NCBI GenBank assembly: GCA_023548195.1
Contig: JAJHZJ010000531.1
Coordinates: 4,574,802-4,638,801, forward strand
Origin: Bettongia penicillata ogilbyi
Taxonomy: Eukaryota; Chordata; Mammalia; Diprotodontia; Potoroidae
Length of the DNA: 64,000 nucleotides
Direction of reading: 5' to 3'
In this document: piece by piece, positions 21,240 through 31,856 of the stretch
Layout of the letters: every line of letters starts with the position of its first letter
Position numbering within the stretch: the stretch's first letter is position 1
Position numbers and translations under genes: made by a program
Notes under the pieces: generated by a model
Database searches by the model: none
The model's input: the letters and a program-made list of their open reading frames with translations, nothing else
What the model was told of the DNA's origin: nothing

Positions 21240-21770
21240 ACTTTCTACCTGTGAGTCTAACTCCCAACACTCAGTTCTCCAATACTCAGTGCTCCATTCT
21301 CAGCTCTTCTCTTTGGATGTATTCTCTCTCTATGAGTCTACCCTTTCCTGGTCTTAGCTATCCCTGTTATTCTGAAAATTACCAGATCTGTGTATATATT
21401 ATGACCTCTTATTCCATCTCCAGTACAGAACTTACAGCCACATCTAAGATTAGAAACATTTCTATTTCGAGGAACTACTGTTGCCTCAAATTGAACATAT
21501 TTAAAGGTAAACTCACATATATTTCTTCTATAGTACCCTTTTATATTTGGGAATCACTTGAGAAGTGTTTGCCCTATCAAAGCAAAATGTATCCAAATAA
21601 ACAACCCTCCCTCTCTGGCAGCCCCCCTAACTCTCATGGCTCCCTCTTATTTCCAGCCATTGAGATATAAAAGCCATTTGGACCTATTTTCAACCTATAC
21701 ATCCAATAAGTCCTCAAGTTCTTTATACTTTTCCTTCCAAGAATAAAGAAAATAGTTCTGAAAAATATAC
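21240..21770 (+). repeat. L2 LINE ORF2 region remnant
   Basis: Sense L2-like coding text including 'tgtattctctctctatgagt', 'catctaagattagaaacatt' and 'tgcctcaaattgaacatatt'. The 159-codon ORF here (21191-21670) is a chance frame in the decayed element. Confidence 0.5.
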
Positions 21771-21924
21771 ACAAAATTACAGCTATGTGGATGAAGATAA
21801 AATTAAATGAAACAAAGCCTAAATATTAAATATAGCAGACTGTTGGTTCTGACTTGTTAAGCTCAAAGCATATAGCCTTCTTCCCTAATGAAGGATAGCT
21901 AATTACAATCATGTCTATTTCATA

Positions 21925-22035
21925 AGGGATAGAGAGCATTTACGAAGTCCTTCCTTTGTGCCAGGCACTATGCTAAGTACTGGGGGTACAAATACAAAGA
22001 AGCCATACAGTCCCTACCCTCAGGAGAAAACTGGA
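21925..22035 (-). repeat. L2 LINE 3' end fragment
   Basis: Reversed L2 tail: 'tttgtgccaggcactatgct', then 'actgggggtacaaatacaa'. Confidence 0.8.
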
Positions 22036-22299
22036 AAAGAAGGAGAAAGGAAGAGCATCCTCATGGGGGCAACGTGGCATATAAATCTCAGGAGGAAGAT
22101 CTCAAAGAGAATGAAGCCATGAGTGAGACGAAGCTATCCATTTCAAATACTCATTTCTGCTGTTTTGCATAATTTTTTCAGAGGGAATATTTTGTTTATG
22201 GGTTTGCTTCTTTAAAACAAAATTATACACACACATACATTTAAATCCTTTTCAAATGTCTCTTGTCTCTGAAGGGAAAAAGAAAAGTCAGCACAACAT

Positions 22300-22475
22300 A
22301 CTTTTAAGTTTAATCTTAGTAACTGACATTTTCTCTATCACTTTCTTAAGTCTAGACAATCAGTGAAATAAATCAAGCCCTGATTTGTATCTAGCTGATT
22401 TCTGAGGTGTAAATGCTCACACTGAAAATATAACAATTAGTCTCTCAGCTTCCTTTTGAGTTAGGTCCAGCACAA
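22300..22475 (+). repeat. Unclassified repeat 'family C', copy 1
   Basis: Shares a co-linear block with 35563-35735 and 51055-51235: 'acattttctctatcac', then 'aataaatcaagccctgattt', 'aggtgtaaatgctcacac', 'aaaatataacaatta' and finally a 'ggtccagcacaac'-type end. I do not recognise the family. Confidence 0.7.
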
Positions 22476-22529
22476 CGCTGCTGGTGCTTAACCAATGCCC
22501 CATGGATGCCATGCTCAGCCCCGCCTTGT

Positions 22530-22770
22530 GTGGTTCCTCAGATCACCTGATGTCTTCCCTGCTCCTCTCTGTCTAGCCTGAACCTACCCATTTTTTTTCA
22601 GATCTAGTTCAAGTGTGTCATGTTTCCTTCAAAACCTTCTCTGACAATTCGAGTTGACACTGATATCTTGCTTTTTAAATTCCCATTGCACTTAAAGTCT
22701 GTCCCATTCACCGGGACACCCGATTGCATTCTGATTTGTACAGTTCTCTAATTATGCTGTAAATCTCAGT
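22530..22770 (+). repeat. L2 LINE 3' region
   Basis: 'cagatctagttcaagtgtg', 'ttccttcaaaaccttctctg', 'cattctgatttgtacagttc' in L2 sense order. Confidence 0.65.
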
Positions 22771-22774
22771 CTTG

Positions 22775-23030
22775 TGAGGCAGCAGAGGAAGTACAGTGCA
22801 AAGAACATGCAATCAGGCATCAGAACGTCTGGGTTCCAGTTACCAGTTCTTACTAGATATGTGACCCCAGGCACTCAATTAACCTCTTCAGTCCTCAGTG
22901 TTCTCATCTATAAAATGGAGATAGATTGTCTTACCTAAAAAGCAGAGCTTTTGAGAGGATTTGTTTATATAATAGGTATAAAATGCTTAAAGACAGAAAG
23001 TATGCTACAGATATAAGGGATCATCATGAT
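22775..23030 (+). repeat. MIR/THER1-type SINE
   Basis: 'ctgggttccagttaccagtt', 'tatgtgaccccaggcactca', 'tctcatctataaaatggaga' and an L2-like tail. Confidence 0.8.
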
Positions 23031-23048
23031 TAGTATTATTAATTATTT

Positions 23049-23183
23049 TCTTTTCCTTTTAGGCAATTGGGGTCAAGTGACTTACCTGGGGTCACTCAAC
23101 TAGAACATGTCTGTGAATTTGAACTCAGGTCCTTCTGACTCCAGGACTGGTGCTTTATTCACTGGACCACCTAGTTGCCCCTG
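23049..23183 (-). repeat. tRNA-headed short SINE (SINE1-like)
   Basis: Reverse strand: 'aggcaattggggtcaagtga' to 'ccacctagttgcccctg'. A perfect 10-bp duplication TTAATTATTT flanks it (23039-23048 and 23184-23193). Confidence 0.9.
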
Positions 23184-23194
23184 TTAATTATTTG

Positions 23195-23290
23195 CTGAGG
23201 CAATGTGGTCCAGTGGATAGAGAACTGTTTGGAGGCAAGAAGATGTAGGCTAAGACTTACACACTACCTACCCAGTACTCACACCAACTG
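23195..23290 (+). repeat. MIR/SINE head fragment
   Basis: 'gaggcaatgtggtccagtgg' followed by 'atagagaactg', a SINE head that decays after about 70 bp. Confidence 0.55.
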
Positions 23291-23854
23291 TATTATTTCA
23301 GATCAAGTTGTTTTACTTGACTGTGCTTTAGGCAATACTGAGTCACACAAGTTTTCTAAAGTGATGAAATTACATATTACTCTTTAGTGGTAAATCTAGA
23401 GTTACCTTTTTACCGTCCCCATTCAGAAGTAAAAGAAACAGATTTTTTTGTTAATAGCCTCACTTTGCCTATCGGAACATCTCTAGAGTTTGGTTCTGAT
23501 TCCCAGCTCTCCCCACCTTTTACTACCACAGGCTGTTTTTCCTGGCTTTCACTGCTATGCTGTCTTTGAAGACTTTCCTAGTCTCATTTTAATTTCTCCC
23601 TTTGAAAAGGGATCAGATGATTGCAGAAACAGGTCACTCAACTCCTTTGCTGCTTCTTACTGATAGTAGGCAAGAATGAGACTAAAAAAGGTCTGACCAG
23701 GCCATTAAGGTTATGTGTAGAGGGTGTGATCTCTGATAAAGTAAAGGAAGTACTTTGGGAAAAGGTGGAATACAAAGGCAGGCTTTTTATGATGAACTTT
23801 GCTACAAAAATATATACCCTCCACCGAAGTTCGATGTTGATTTGAGATTATTGT
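23291..23854. other. Unassigned sequence
   Basis: No gene or clear repeat is visible. ORFs of 60-74 codons here have no recognisable motif. Confidence 0.4.
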
Positions 23855-24010
23855 TACTTAATTAACAGTATTTATTATACCTTATGCTTGGGTGAGGCAA
23901 TGCAAACAAAAATGATACAGTCTGTATCCTGAAGGAGCTTATATTCTCTAAGAGGATATAGTATATAAACATGTTAAGTGTAGATAAAATCCATGCAAAA
24001 TAAGTATAAA
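23855..24010 (-). repeat. L2 LINE 3' end fragment
   Basis: Reversed L2 tail: 'cagtatttattataccttat', then 'ctgaaggagcttatattctc'. Confidence 0.75.
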
Positions 24011-24214
24011 GTCATGGTGGGGAGGGGAGGAGAAGGGAACTAGCGGGTAAGAGAGAAAGGAGAGCTTCAAGTAGAAAGTGAAGAGAACTTTGAAGGAAAG
24101 ACGGGATTCCAAAAAGCAAATGGGAGGAGAAAATGATCTCCAAGGATGGGTGATATTTTCAGTGGCTAAGGTAGTTCCTCCCAAACTAGAAAGGTTTTGA
24201 GTGTTGACCCAGCG

Positions 24215-24475
24215 ACTCACCCTGTAGCTCCATGACTAAGTGACTAGAGCCCTGAACCTGGAGACTCAAGTTCAAATCCAGTTTCAGACATTTACCAGCT
24301 GTGTGACCTTGGGCAAGTCATTTAACCTCTGTTTGCCTCAGTTTCCTTAACTGTAAAATGGGACTGATGATAGCACCTACTCCCTGGGATTGTAGTAAGG
24401 TTCAAATGATATATTTGTAAAGCACTTTTCACAGTAAATGGCACATAGCAGGCTATAAATTCTAGCTCTGATAAT
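24215..24475 (+). repeat. MIR/THER1-type SINE, full length
   Basis: 'ctcaagttcaaatccagttt', 'gtgtgaccttgggcaagtca', 'cctcagtttccttaactg', then 'gtaaagcacttttcacagta' and L2-like tail. Confidence 0.88.
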
Positions 24476-24477
24476 AA

Positions 24478-24540
24478 TGTCAGTAAACATTTATTAAGTA
24501 CTTACTATATGCTAGGCATTGTGCTAAGTGCTGGAAAGCA
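24478..24540 (-). repeat. L2 LINE tail fragment
   Basis: Reversed tail 'gtaaacatttattaagtact', then 'gctaggcattgtgctaagtg'. Confidence 0.8.
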
Positions 24541-24589
24541 GTGGAAGGAGCTACCCAACTTGGGGAAAAGGAGTGGTTAGACAAGTCCC

Positions 24590-25245
24590 AAGAGTTCTGT
24601 TCTGGGCCTTCTCCCTATCCTGCTTCACTCGGTGATCTCATCAGCTCCCAGGTAATTTACCATCTTTATGTTGATGATTCTCAAATCTGCCTATCCTGCC
24701 CCAAACTCTTTGCTGGCCTCCAATCTCCCATCTCCTACTGCCTTTTACACGTCTTGGACTGGAAGTAGACATCTTAAACTCAGTATGTTTAAAATGGAAC
24801 CCATTCTCTTTTCCCCCGAAACCATCCTCCCTTCCTTATTATTGTAGAGGACAACACCATTTCCTAGTCCCTAAGGGGTATCTCTACCTAAGAGTCATCT
24901 TCACTATCCCTCACTCCCCCCATTCAAGATATTGTCAAAGCCTGTCAATTTCACGATTGCAACATCTCTTAAATAAACCTCCTTCTCTCATCTGATGTGG
25001 CCACCATCCTGGTGTAGACCTTCATCACCTCATGACTGGGTTATTGCAATAAGACACTGGTGGGTTTGCCTGCCTAACATCTCTCCTCAATCCAATACAT
25101 CCTCCATTTAGTTACTAAAGTGATTTTCCTAAAACAGGAGACTGATCCTGTCCCTCGCTACTCAGTCAATAAATCCCAGCAGCAACCTGTTGTCTCCAGG
25201 AGCATAAACAAAATATTCTGTTTGGCATTCAAAGCCCCTTCATAA
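24590..25245 (+). repeat. L2 LINE ORF2 C-terminal region remnant
   Basis: Sense L2 with familiar blocks 'tttatgttgatgattctcaa', 'gtagacatcttaaactcagt', 'gggttattgcaataagacac', 'cattcaaagccccttcataa'. The reading frame is broken repeatedly. Confidence 0.8.
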
Positions 25246-25264
25246 CAACAAAAGCATGAACATT

Positions 25265-25440
25265 AAAGTTCTATGAAGATTTAAGGCTGGAAGGAATCCT
25301 ACAGGTTACCCAGTCCAACTCCCTCATTTTAAAGATGAGGAAACTGAGGCTGAATGTTGAAGTGATCTGCCTACTATCTTACAGTTAATAAGTAGCAGAC
25401 CTAAGGTTGGGCACATTATCTGACTATTCTTTCTACCAAA
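25265..25440 (-). repeat. MIR/THER1-type SINE
   Basis: Reversed: 'ggctggaaggaatcctacag', 'gatgaggaaactgaggctga'. Confidence 0.8.
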
Positions 25441-25889
25441 GCACATTTTTTCCAGAATGACTCCTTATCCAGCTCTGATAAAGCACCCTCAGTAGATGGG
25501 AATGGACAAGGGAAAACTGTCCGATAACATGGATTTTACAAAATGGGCTGACTTATTGCAAATAAGCTCTGATTTCATTGGTGTTCACTGGTGGTCAGTG
25601 GTGCATGCTGTGTTCTTGTGGCTGAATTTCATCAGTACTGCTGAAGGCTATGGCAAGAGAGAAGGGGAGATCCTCTTTTCCTCTTCTTTCTTCTCCTTTC
25701 ATCATTCTCATGTATATTGTTCTGTTTTCATATTTACACCTAGACAGGGGAATGTTCTTCTTTAAGAAAGAAATGTTGAGCAATTTTTTTCTATGTTAAA
25801 ATGTCCCTTTCCCTGTCTTGAATTAATTATATTCAAAACAAAACAAAAACCTCTGTTGTAATTACAACAGAGTAGTGAATGGCATTGTA
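25441..25889. other. Unassigned sequence containing a 22-bp perfect palindrome
   Basis: No gene is visible. Bases 25851-25872 form a perfect 22-bp palindrome with half-site CTCTGTTGTAA and no loop. The 89-codon ORF (25496-25765) has no recognisable motif. Confidence 0.55.
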
Positions 25890-26060
25890 CTTGAATTTCA
25901 CAAATATATTATATTTGTCTCACTTCCCTTACTAGAAATGTAAACTTCTTGAGGACGTTGGGATATGAACTTCTTTTTTAATGCTTTTAAAATTCATCTT
26001 CCTTCTGTTCTCAGTTTAGCAAAGTACTGGCACATAGTAAATCTTAATAAATGTCTGTTG
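25890..26060 (+). repeat. L2 LINE 3' end
   Basis: 'gtaaacttcttgaggacgtt', 'ggcacatagtaaatcttaat' and the AATAAATG-type end. Confidence 0.75.
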
Positions 26061-26189
26061 ACTGACAGCGCCTGGCCTTCTACAGCTTTGTACTACAATG
26101 GAATGCTAAACATGTCTGATGCCCAATGAGCACTCAAAAGAACTCATTGACCAAATCCTTTATTTTGCATCAGTGAGCCAATCCCACCC

Positions 26190-26661
26190 CATTTGCATCC
26201 TTTTTTCTGCTCTGGACTAGTCTGGAATCTACTCCCTGCTCAGCTTTGCTTCTTAAAATCCCGTCTCCTTCAAAATTCAGTACAAACACCACCTCCTCCA
26301 GGAGGCCTGTCCTGATTCCCCTAGCAGCTATTTCTAAGTATTAGGAAGGGAATCTTCCACATAACAAATCTTTTCCTTTTGAAGACAAGAAACTTAGATT
26401 CTCCACCTGCTCTTTGCCATCCCAACAAATCCTCTTTCATTTTGTTCCTCACACATAGCACTCCATCTGCCTTCTTGTAGCCTTTGTATGGACTGGGCTG
26501 TCCCCCATGCATAGAATGTACTCCCTTATCACTCTGCCCCCCACCCCCAGAGTCTCATTCTTCTTTCAAGACTCAGTTCAAGCACCAAATGAAGCCATTG
26601 CTGACCACTCCCAACTGGTAGTGCCTTTCTCTTAAACTACTTGTATTTAACTACTTTTTAT
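26190..26661 (+). repeat. L2 LINE 3' regions (two partial copies)
   Basis: 'ccacctcctccaggaggcct', 'gtcctgattcccctagcag', then a second start 'ccatgcatagaatgtactcc' and 'ctttcaagactcagttcaag'. Two overlapping L2 tails or an internal duplication would explain this. Confidence 0.7.
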
Positions 26662-26885
26662 AGAGTGCCAGACCCAGAATTAGGAAAACTCATCTTCCTG
26701 AGTTCAGATTCAGATACTTACTAGCAGTATGACCCTGAGCGAATCACTTAACCCTGTTTGCCTTAGTTTTCTCATTTAAGCTGGAGAAGAAAATGGCAAA
26801 CCACTCCAGTATCTTTGACAAGAAAATCCCAGACGAGATCTCTAGGAGTCAGACATGACTGAAATGACTGAAGGAAAACAACAGA
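26662..26885 (+). repeat. CORE-SINE (Mar1-like)
   Basis: 'tatgaccctgagcgaatcac', 'ggcaaaccactccagtatct', 'gacatgactgaaatgactga'. It interrupts the L2 before it. Confidence 0.85.
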
Positions 26886-26934
26886 AGTATCAGCAAAAAT
26901 AACAGCAGTTTTTTTGATCCCAGATCCTTCAATT

Positions 26935-27165
26935 ATAGGATGAAATGCATGGAGATGGAAGGGGCCTTAGACATCAAGATCCACAGTTTTAGAAGTGCTG
27001 AAGGGATTGAGAGTGGGAAAAATTTAAGAAACCCTCATTTTCTAGATTAGGAGTAAAGTGCCAAGAGGTCAAAGTGCCTTGCCCATGGTCAGACAACAGA
27101 GTAGGAATTTGAACCCAGGTCTTTGACTCCAAATCTAGTGCTTCCCATTGTACCTCCCACTATTT
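26935..27165 (-). repeat. MIR/THER1-type SINE
   Basis: Reversed: 'aaggggccttagacatcaag', 'tgccttgcccatggtcagac', 'gaatttgaacccaggtcttt'. Confidence 0.75.
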
Positions 27166-27384
27166 TTTATGTGACTTGATTTCTAGTTCTCTTAATGGAT
27201 GAATGATATTGAACAGAGAGAATCAGAAGAATGTCTATCACAGTTTTCCAGAAAGCCCTTCCTCTAGGCCTGCAGTTGTAAGTCATCTCTCATTGCACTC
27301 ACATGCGTGGACTTCTTTATGCTTATTATCTCAATTGTATTTTTGGAATTTGCTTGATCCAATTGATCCAAGTATGATGAACTT

Positions 27385-27660
27385 GTGTTTGTCCTTCATT
27401 CTCAAAAATCAAGATGATGACATGACTTGTAGTTGACTTTGTTTTGAGTGAGGGAGGGCTGTGCAAGGTCACCAACCTCACTTTCTCCTCCAGAGCCATC
27501 TGAATCCAGTGGTATGATATTCATCAGGACCACTGGAAATGGCCTAGGAGGCAATGTGAGACTTTGGCCCTTTCAGGCTTAGGTCTTATGACAATCTTAC
27601 TTTGAGTAATTGTTTCTCTTTTACCAAGGAACCCTGAGGGTCTTCCCCTCCCAGTTTGTG
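27385..27660 (-). repeat. LINE-tailed SINE (family B) with 5' module
   Basis: Reversed body 'gtccttcattctcaaaaatc', 'gtgagggagggctgtgcaag', 'gaatccagtggtatgatatt'. Upstream of the body in element orientation lies a module containing 'ccctgagggtcttcccctcc' (27632-27651), which is in the opposite relative orientation to the same module in the 36 kb copy. Confidence 0.8.
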
Positions 27661-27907
27661 GAAGAACTAGACTTGAAGCTGAATGTGGTCTGATTTCATC
27701 TTTGTGTTGATTCCTAGTGCCTACTAAAGCGCTCAGCACATTTAAAGTTCATTATAAATATTTGCATATTAAAGAAACATTTGCCAAACCAGGATCCCAT
27801 GGGTTTCTGCTCTGTATACTTAAGGCACCTGGGTTTCCAGGACTTGGAAGGAAGTATGGCTTCCAGATGACTGGGGTAAGTATCTAGGTCAGGAGAAAGA
27901 GCCACAT

Positions 27908-27922
27908 GGGGGGGGGGGGGGG
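27908..27922. repeat. Poly(G) tract, 15 bases
   Basis: Uninterrupted run of 15 G, the second such run in the window. Confidence 0.9.
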
Positions 27923-28535
27923 TTAAGTTGGAGGCAAAAGAGAGCTTGTTGTCTTCTTCAGGTTCAGGAAGGTTTGTTGAAAGGGTTCCTGTCAGACAGG
28001 ACTTTTTGTCACTGGAAGAAATAGCTGAAAGAAGAGTACTTTCTTTGCTTGTAGGGAAGAATAGACAGGGACTACTACAGATTTCTTAAGATAATTATTA
28101 AGGTCTCAAAATATTCAAAGGCAATTAAAAAGGTGTGACTAAAGATAAACAACTTGTTTAGGGAAAGACTAACGTAAGACAAACCTCTGACATATTTTTC
28201 GTCATTGAATTGGACTATTTTTGTTTATTCATTTTTTCATTCATTCATTCATTTATTCAGTCATTTATTTCTGGGGGGTAGGAACAGCATTGGTGCTGGC
28301 AAGACCAGTTGGGGCACTATTACTTTTTCCCCATCACACATGTCTATATCTTCTTCTTTACACTATTTCATTAGTAGGAGTTCGATGGAAGTCTCTTTGG
28401 TTTCATTAATTGGCAGTCTGACTAAACTGCCACAGCATCAATGAATATCCACGTCTGAAAGGGAGAGGTGGCTAATGCCAGAAAATCTCTACAGTCTTTT
28501 TGGACTGATGGAGTCCATTTTATTAGTGAGTTAAT
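27923..28535. other. Unassigned sequence with an (ATTC)n stretch
   Basis: Simple repeat of ATTC/ATTT units at about 28225-28272. No gene is supported; two overlapping ORFs here start in that repeat. Confidence 0.5.
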
Positions 28536-28539
28536 AAGT

Positions 28540-28655
28540 AAGTTATCAAGTGCCTACCAAAGCACTTGGGATAAAAAAGTGTAAAAGGCAGTCCCTGTCC
28601 TCAAGGTGCTCACAGTCGGCTGGGGCAAAACAACACATAAAAAGAAGCTGAAAAG
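28540..28655 (-). repeat. L2 LINE 3' end fragment
   Basis: Reversed tail: 'aagtgcctaccaaagcactt', 'gtccctgtcctcaaggtgct', then 'cacagtcggctgggg'. Confidence 0.8.
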
Positions 28656-28693
28656 GGGGTGATATGTAGGTATAATGAAAATCTAGAGGAGCT

Positions 28694-28835
28694 GGGTGGC
28701 TAGGTGGTGCAGTGGATGGAGCAACTGGCCCTGGTGTCAAGAGGACCTGAGTTCAAATTTGACCTCAGACACTTACAAGCTGTTTGACCCTGGATAAGTC
28801 ACTTAACTCTGATTGCCTCCAAAAAAAAAAAAAAA
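28694..28835 (+). repeat. tRNA-headed short SINE (SINE1-like), full length
   Basis: Head 'gggtggctaggtggtgcagt', body 'gacctgagttcaaatttgac', end 'gattgcctcc' plus about 19 A. It is flanked by 'aaaatctagaggagct' (28678-28693) and 'aaaatctaaaggagct' (28836-28851), a 16-bp duplication with one mismatch. It is one of the best-preserved SINEs here. Confidence 0.93.
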
Positions 28836-28851
28836 AAAATCTAAAGGAGCT

Positions 28852-29464
28852 CAGCCAGATGAGAAATGAAGAGAAGGCTGCCCTGGACAGTTTCTTTTTG
28901 ATCTGTTAGTATCATGAGGGCCTTGCTTTTCTTCTGCTCTGTTCCTAGGAGGGAAAATGAACAGAGCAGGAGGAAGGGACTTTGTATTTGATTTTTCAGC
29001 CAGGTCCAGTTAAGAAAAGCTTCTATGTGGAGCAGTAACCATAAGTGCCTTGGCTTCCCCCTCCTTCACAACCTCCCTCCCTTGAAGGCTGGGGAAGGGA
29101 GCAAGGGAGGGTCTGGCTGCCACTCTTTGTGGTGGCCAGACTGTGTCAGACTGACTAAGCTGTAGTTAGTTGCCTACTCAAAAATGTAAGAATGTCAAAC
29201 AGATGGAATCACACAAGTTACTTGTAGCTCGACTGTTTGGTCCTTTCAGGAGAAAACGAAGGAAGGAGTCTTCTAGGGCAAAGAAATTGATGATCATATC
29301 TCTATGGATCCTTCTGACTCTCAGAAATCTCAGACTGGAAAAGTCATGGGTACCAGGGGGTGCCTAAAGATAGGATGCCTGCCATCATGGAGCCTTGGAT
29401 TTTTTTGGCTACCAGAGACACAGGGTCAAGGTTGGTGACCTTCTTAGAAAAGTCAAGACATATT
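28852..29464. other. Unassigned sequence
   Basis: No gene or repeat is recognised. A 65-codon basic ORF at 29170-29367 has no motif or context. Confidence 0.4.
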
Positions 29465-29624
29465 GCATATGTATAACCTACATCAAATCGATTACCATCT
29501 TAGGGAGGGGTAACAGAAGGGAAGGAAAGAGAATTAGGAATTCAAAATTTTTTTTAAATGAATGTTAAAAATTGTTTTTTTATGTAATTGGGGACAAAAT
29601 AAAATATTTTTGAAAACAAAAAGC
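29465..29624 (+). mobile_element. Short L1/HAL1 3'-end insertion
   Basis: Tail text 'gtataacctacatcaaatcg', 'gaattaggaattcaaaattt', 'tgaatgttaaaaattg', then an A-rich end. Flanking 'gacatatt' (29457-29464 and 29628-29635) looks like part of a diverged target duplication. Confidence 0.75.
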
Positions 29625-29694
29625 CATGACATATTCTTAAGGATAACTTCCTGGTGGAGGAAGGAGGGAAGGAGAAATAGGGAGTCAAGCTATT

Positions 29695-29880
29695 TAGAAA
29701 AAGAATCATAGCAGTTAGAACTGGAAGTGCCTTGGAGATAGTTTGGTCCCAACTACTACATTTTATAAATGAAGCAAATTAAATCCCAGAGAGGTTAGGT
29801 CCAAGGTCCTGAGTAAAGATTTGAACTCAGGTTCCCTGACCTTAACTCCAGTTCTCTTTCCACTATACTCCTGTGAAAGA
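29695..29880 (-). repeat. MIR/THER1-type SINE
   Basis: Reversed: 'gttagaactggaagtgcctt', 'gagaggttaggtccaaggtc', 'gatttgaactcaggttccct'. Confidence 0.8.
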
Positions 29881-30836
29881 AAATCCCTGCAGAAGTCACG
29901 CAGATGACTATTTTTCTTTTGGACTGCAGTTCTACAGATCTATAATGGCATGATTATTACCCATTCTCACTTTCACTTTACCTGAGATCAAAATCTTTGT
30001 AATATATACAAAAATACCCAAAAGCATCTTGCAATACAGAACTGCCTTCCTGACTAAGGCAAGTTTCTTCAGAACAGTAATTAAATGTGGTAGCGTGTTG
30101 CAAAACCTCCTTGCATGTTTCTCAGGAATATATTTTTTAATTGACTGTGCCATTTAGATTATTTTAATTAAAGAAAGGCAAGTGAGGCAATTCCTATTAG
30201 CACCCCATATCCTGCCGCTAATTGGCTCACTGTGATCTCGCTTATAGCATCTATTATTGGGCAGTGAGGACAAAATTGTTTCTGTGATTGAATCATTAGG
30301 TGATAATGTGAATGCGTTTATGCTTAGAAAGGAACTGATTAGCAGAGGTCATATTTTTGATGAACTGAGACAAAACATTGCAAATGGATTGTATGTAATA
30401 AAAAAATTATTAGTCTTCAGTCTACACAGAAGAAGAAAGTCTATAAATTTGCCTTTCGGGTCCCTCGCTACCTGGAAAAGGTTTTTAATCCTTCAACTAA
30501 TTTTTGGATAGGAAGCAAGAGCTTCTCAAGTCTGTTCTACTTCAGCATATGGTGAATCTCAAAAGCCTGAGGTCAGTTTTAAAGTTTAACACTCCGTACG
30601 CCGGCATAATTCTAGCTGACCCTTCTATGAAATGAGCATGAGTATCTGAGGACAGATGTTGGCATCAGGATATTGGTTTGCTTTACTCTCATCTACTTTA
30701 ACTCTCGTTGGTCTGGCTTAAAATAACATGAGGGAATGAAGCCTGGGGTGAAAGGGAAGAATGAACATTAATTTTTTATTATGTATTTGTGCTTTAATTT
30801 TCACTTGTCAATGTTAGTGTTAAATATTGATTAAGG
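29881..30836. other. Single-copy sequence, conserved noncoding candidate
   Basis: No repeat signature is visible for most of this stretch. Bases about 30130-30540 combine moderate AT content, TAATTG and TAATTAAA homeodomain-type cores and an absence of simple repeats. That is the look of a conserved noncoding element, but conservation cannot be tested from one sequence. The 84-codon ORF at 30257-30511 shows no recognisable protein motif. Confidence 0.35.
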
Positions 30837-30945
30837 CTTTTACAAATAAAGATTGTTGGGTGCTATTTTTATATACATATATTTGTATGTTATATAAATA
30901 TGTATGTTTATATTGATAATATAAAATGTTTTGTACATTTTCAAG
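30837..30945. repeat. Local duplicate segment, copy 1
   Basis: 'ttttacaaataaagattg', then 'tgggtgctatttttatatac' and a TATA-rich end. It matches 31857-31928 plus 32233-32290 closely over about 100 bp. Confidence 0.75.
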
Positions 30946-31125
30946 TGTCACAGCACTCAACTCAAATCCCACTTCTGCTGGAGGCCTTTTCCATCCCATT
31001 TACATCTTGTATACATATACATAAAGTTGGCTTTCCTTTTGGAATGGGAGCTCCTTGAGGGCAGGAAGAACATTTTTGCCTTTTTATACCTAAACCTTAG
31101 CACAGAACTTGACCAATAGTAAGCA
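30946..31125 (+). repeat. L2 LINE 3' end
   Basis: 'ctcaaatcccacttctgctg', 'ggagctccttgagggcagga', 'cttagcacagaacttgacca'. Confidence 0.8.
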
Positions 31126-31149
31126 TTTAAATGCTATACATTTCACTAT

Positions 31150-31290
31150 ACAAGTGAAAATTCACAGGTTATAAAGCTAGAAGGAACTCTAGAGATGACC
31201 TCATCAGGCCCTTTCATTTTTACAAATGAGGAGACTGGGTTGCAGAGAAATTAAGAGACTTTCTTGATATAATATAGCTCTTCTGTACAT
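31150..31290 (-). repeat. MIR-type SINE fragment
   Basis: Reversed: 'ataaagctagaaggaactct', 'caaatgaggagactgggttg'. It passes into a TACA simple repeat at about 31285-31350. Confidence 0.7.
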
Positions 31291-31350
31291 ACATATACAT
31301 TTTTTATATTTTATATACATACATACATATGTACACACACACACAAATAC

Positions 31351-31575
31351 ATTTGTGTTTAAGAGTAGCCATCTATTGGGGGGAAGGAAGAAAAGGAAAA
31401 AACGTTATGTGATAACTTTATCATATCTATAACTTTCTTATGCACTTAAAAGGAATAGCGGGTTGGACATAATAGATTTGCAGTTTCATGAGCAAAAATA
31501 AAATAAGATAAAATTTTAAAAAGATATCACGTAACTCTACTGACAGAGATAGAATTCCAGTCTAGCAGAGGGCAA
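31351..31575. other. Unassigned AT-rich sequence
   Basis: No gene or clear repeat is visible. Confidence 0.4.
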
Positions 31576-31698
31576 AGTAAATGTGTGTGAGTGTGGGTAT
31601 GTGTGTATGAGTGTATATGTCGAGTATGTGTATCTCTGTGTGTGCATGTGCATGTATATGTGTGCGCGCGCGTGTGTGTGTGTATGTGTGTGTGTGTA
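31576..31698. repeat. Imperfect (TG)n with a CG run
   Basis: Alternating purine-pyrimidine sequence including 'tgcgcgcgcgtgtgtgtg' at about 31662-31679, a strong candidate for Z-DNA formation. Confidence 0.9.
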
Positions 31699-31856
31699 AG
31701 CGGTTGAGGGGGAGGTTGCCAGAGACAGGATAGCTTCCCCTCTCCTTCTCCATTCCTGGGGCTTACTGGGCCTCTGCAGCCCTCCATCACTGCCAAGCCC
31801 ATGACATGACTGCCCACCACCTCCATCAGGAATGTCTATGGGTGCTTCCTTGATGA

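Noticed and set aside
21191..21670. A 159-codon ORF
   Set aside because: The sequence resembles decayed L2, and the protein has no conserved motif.
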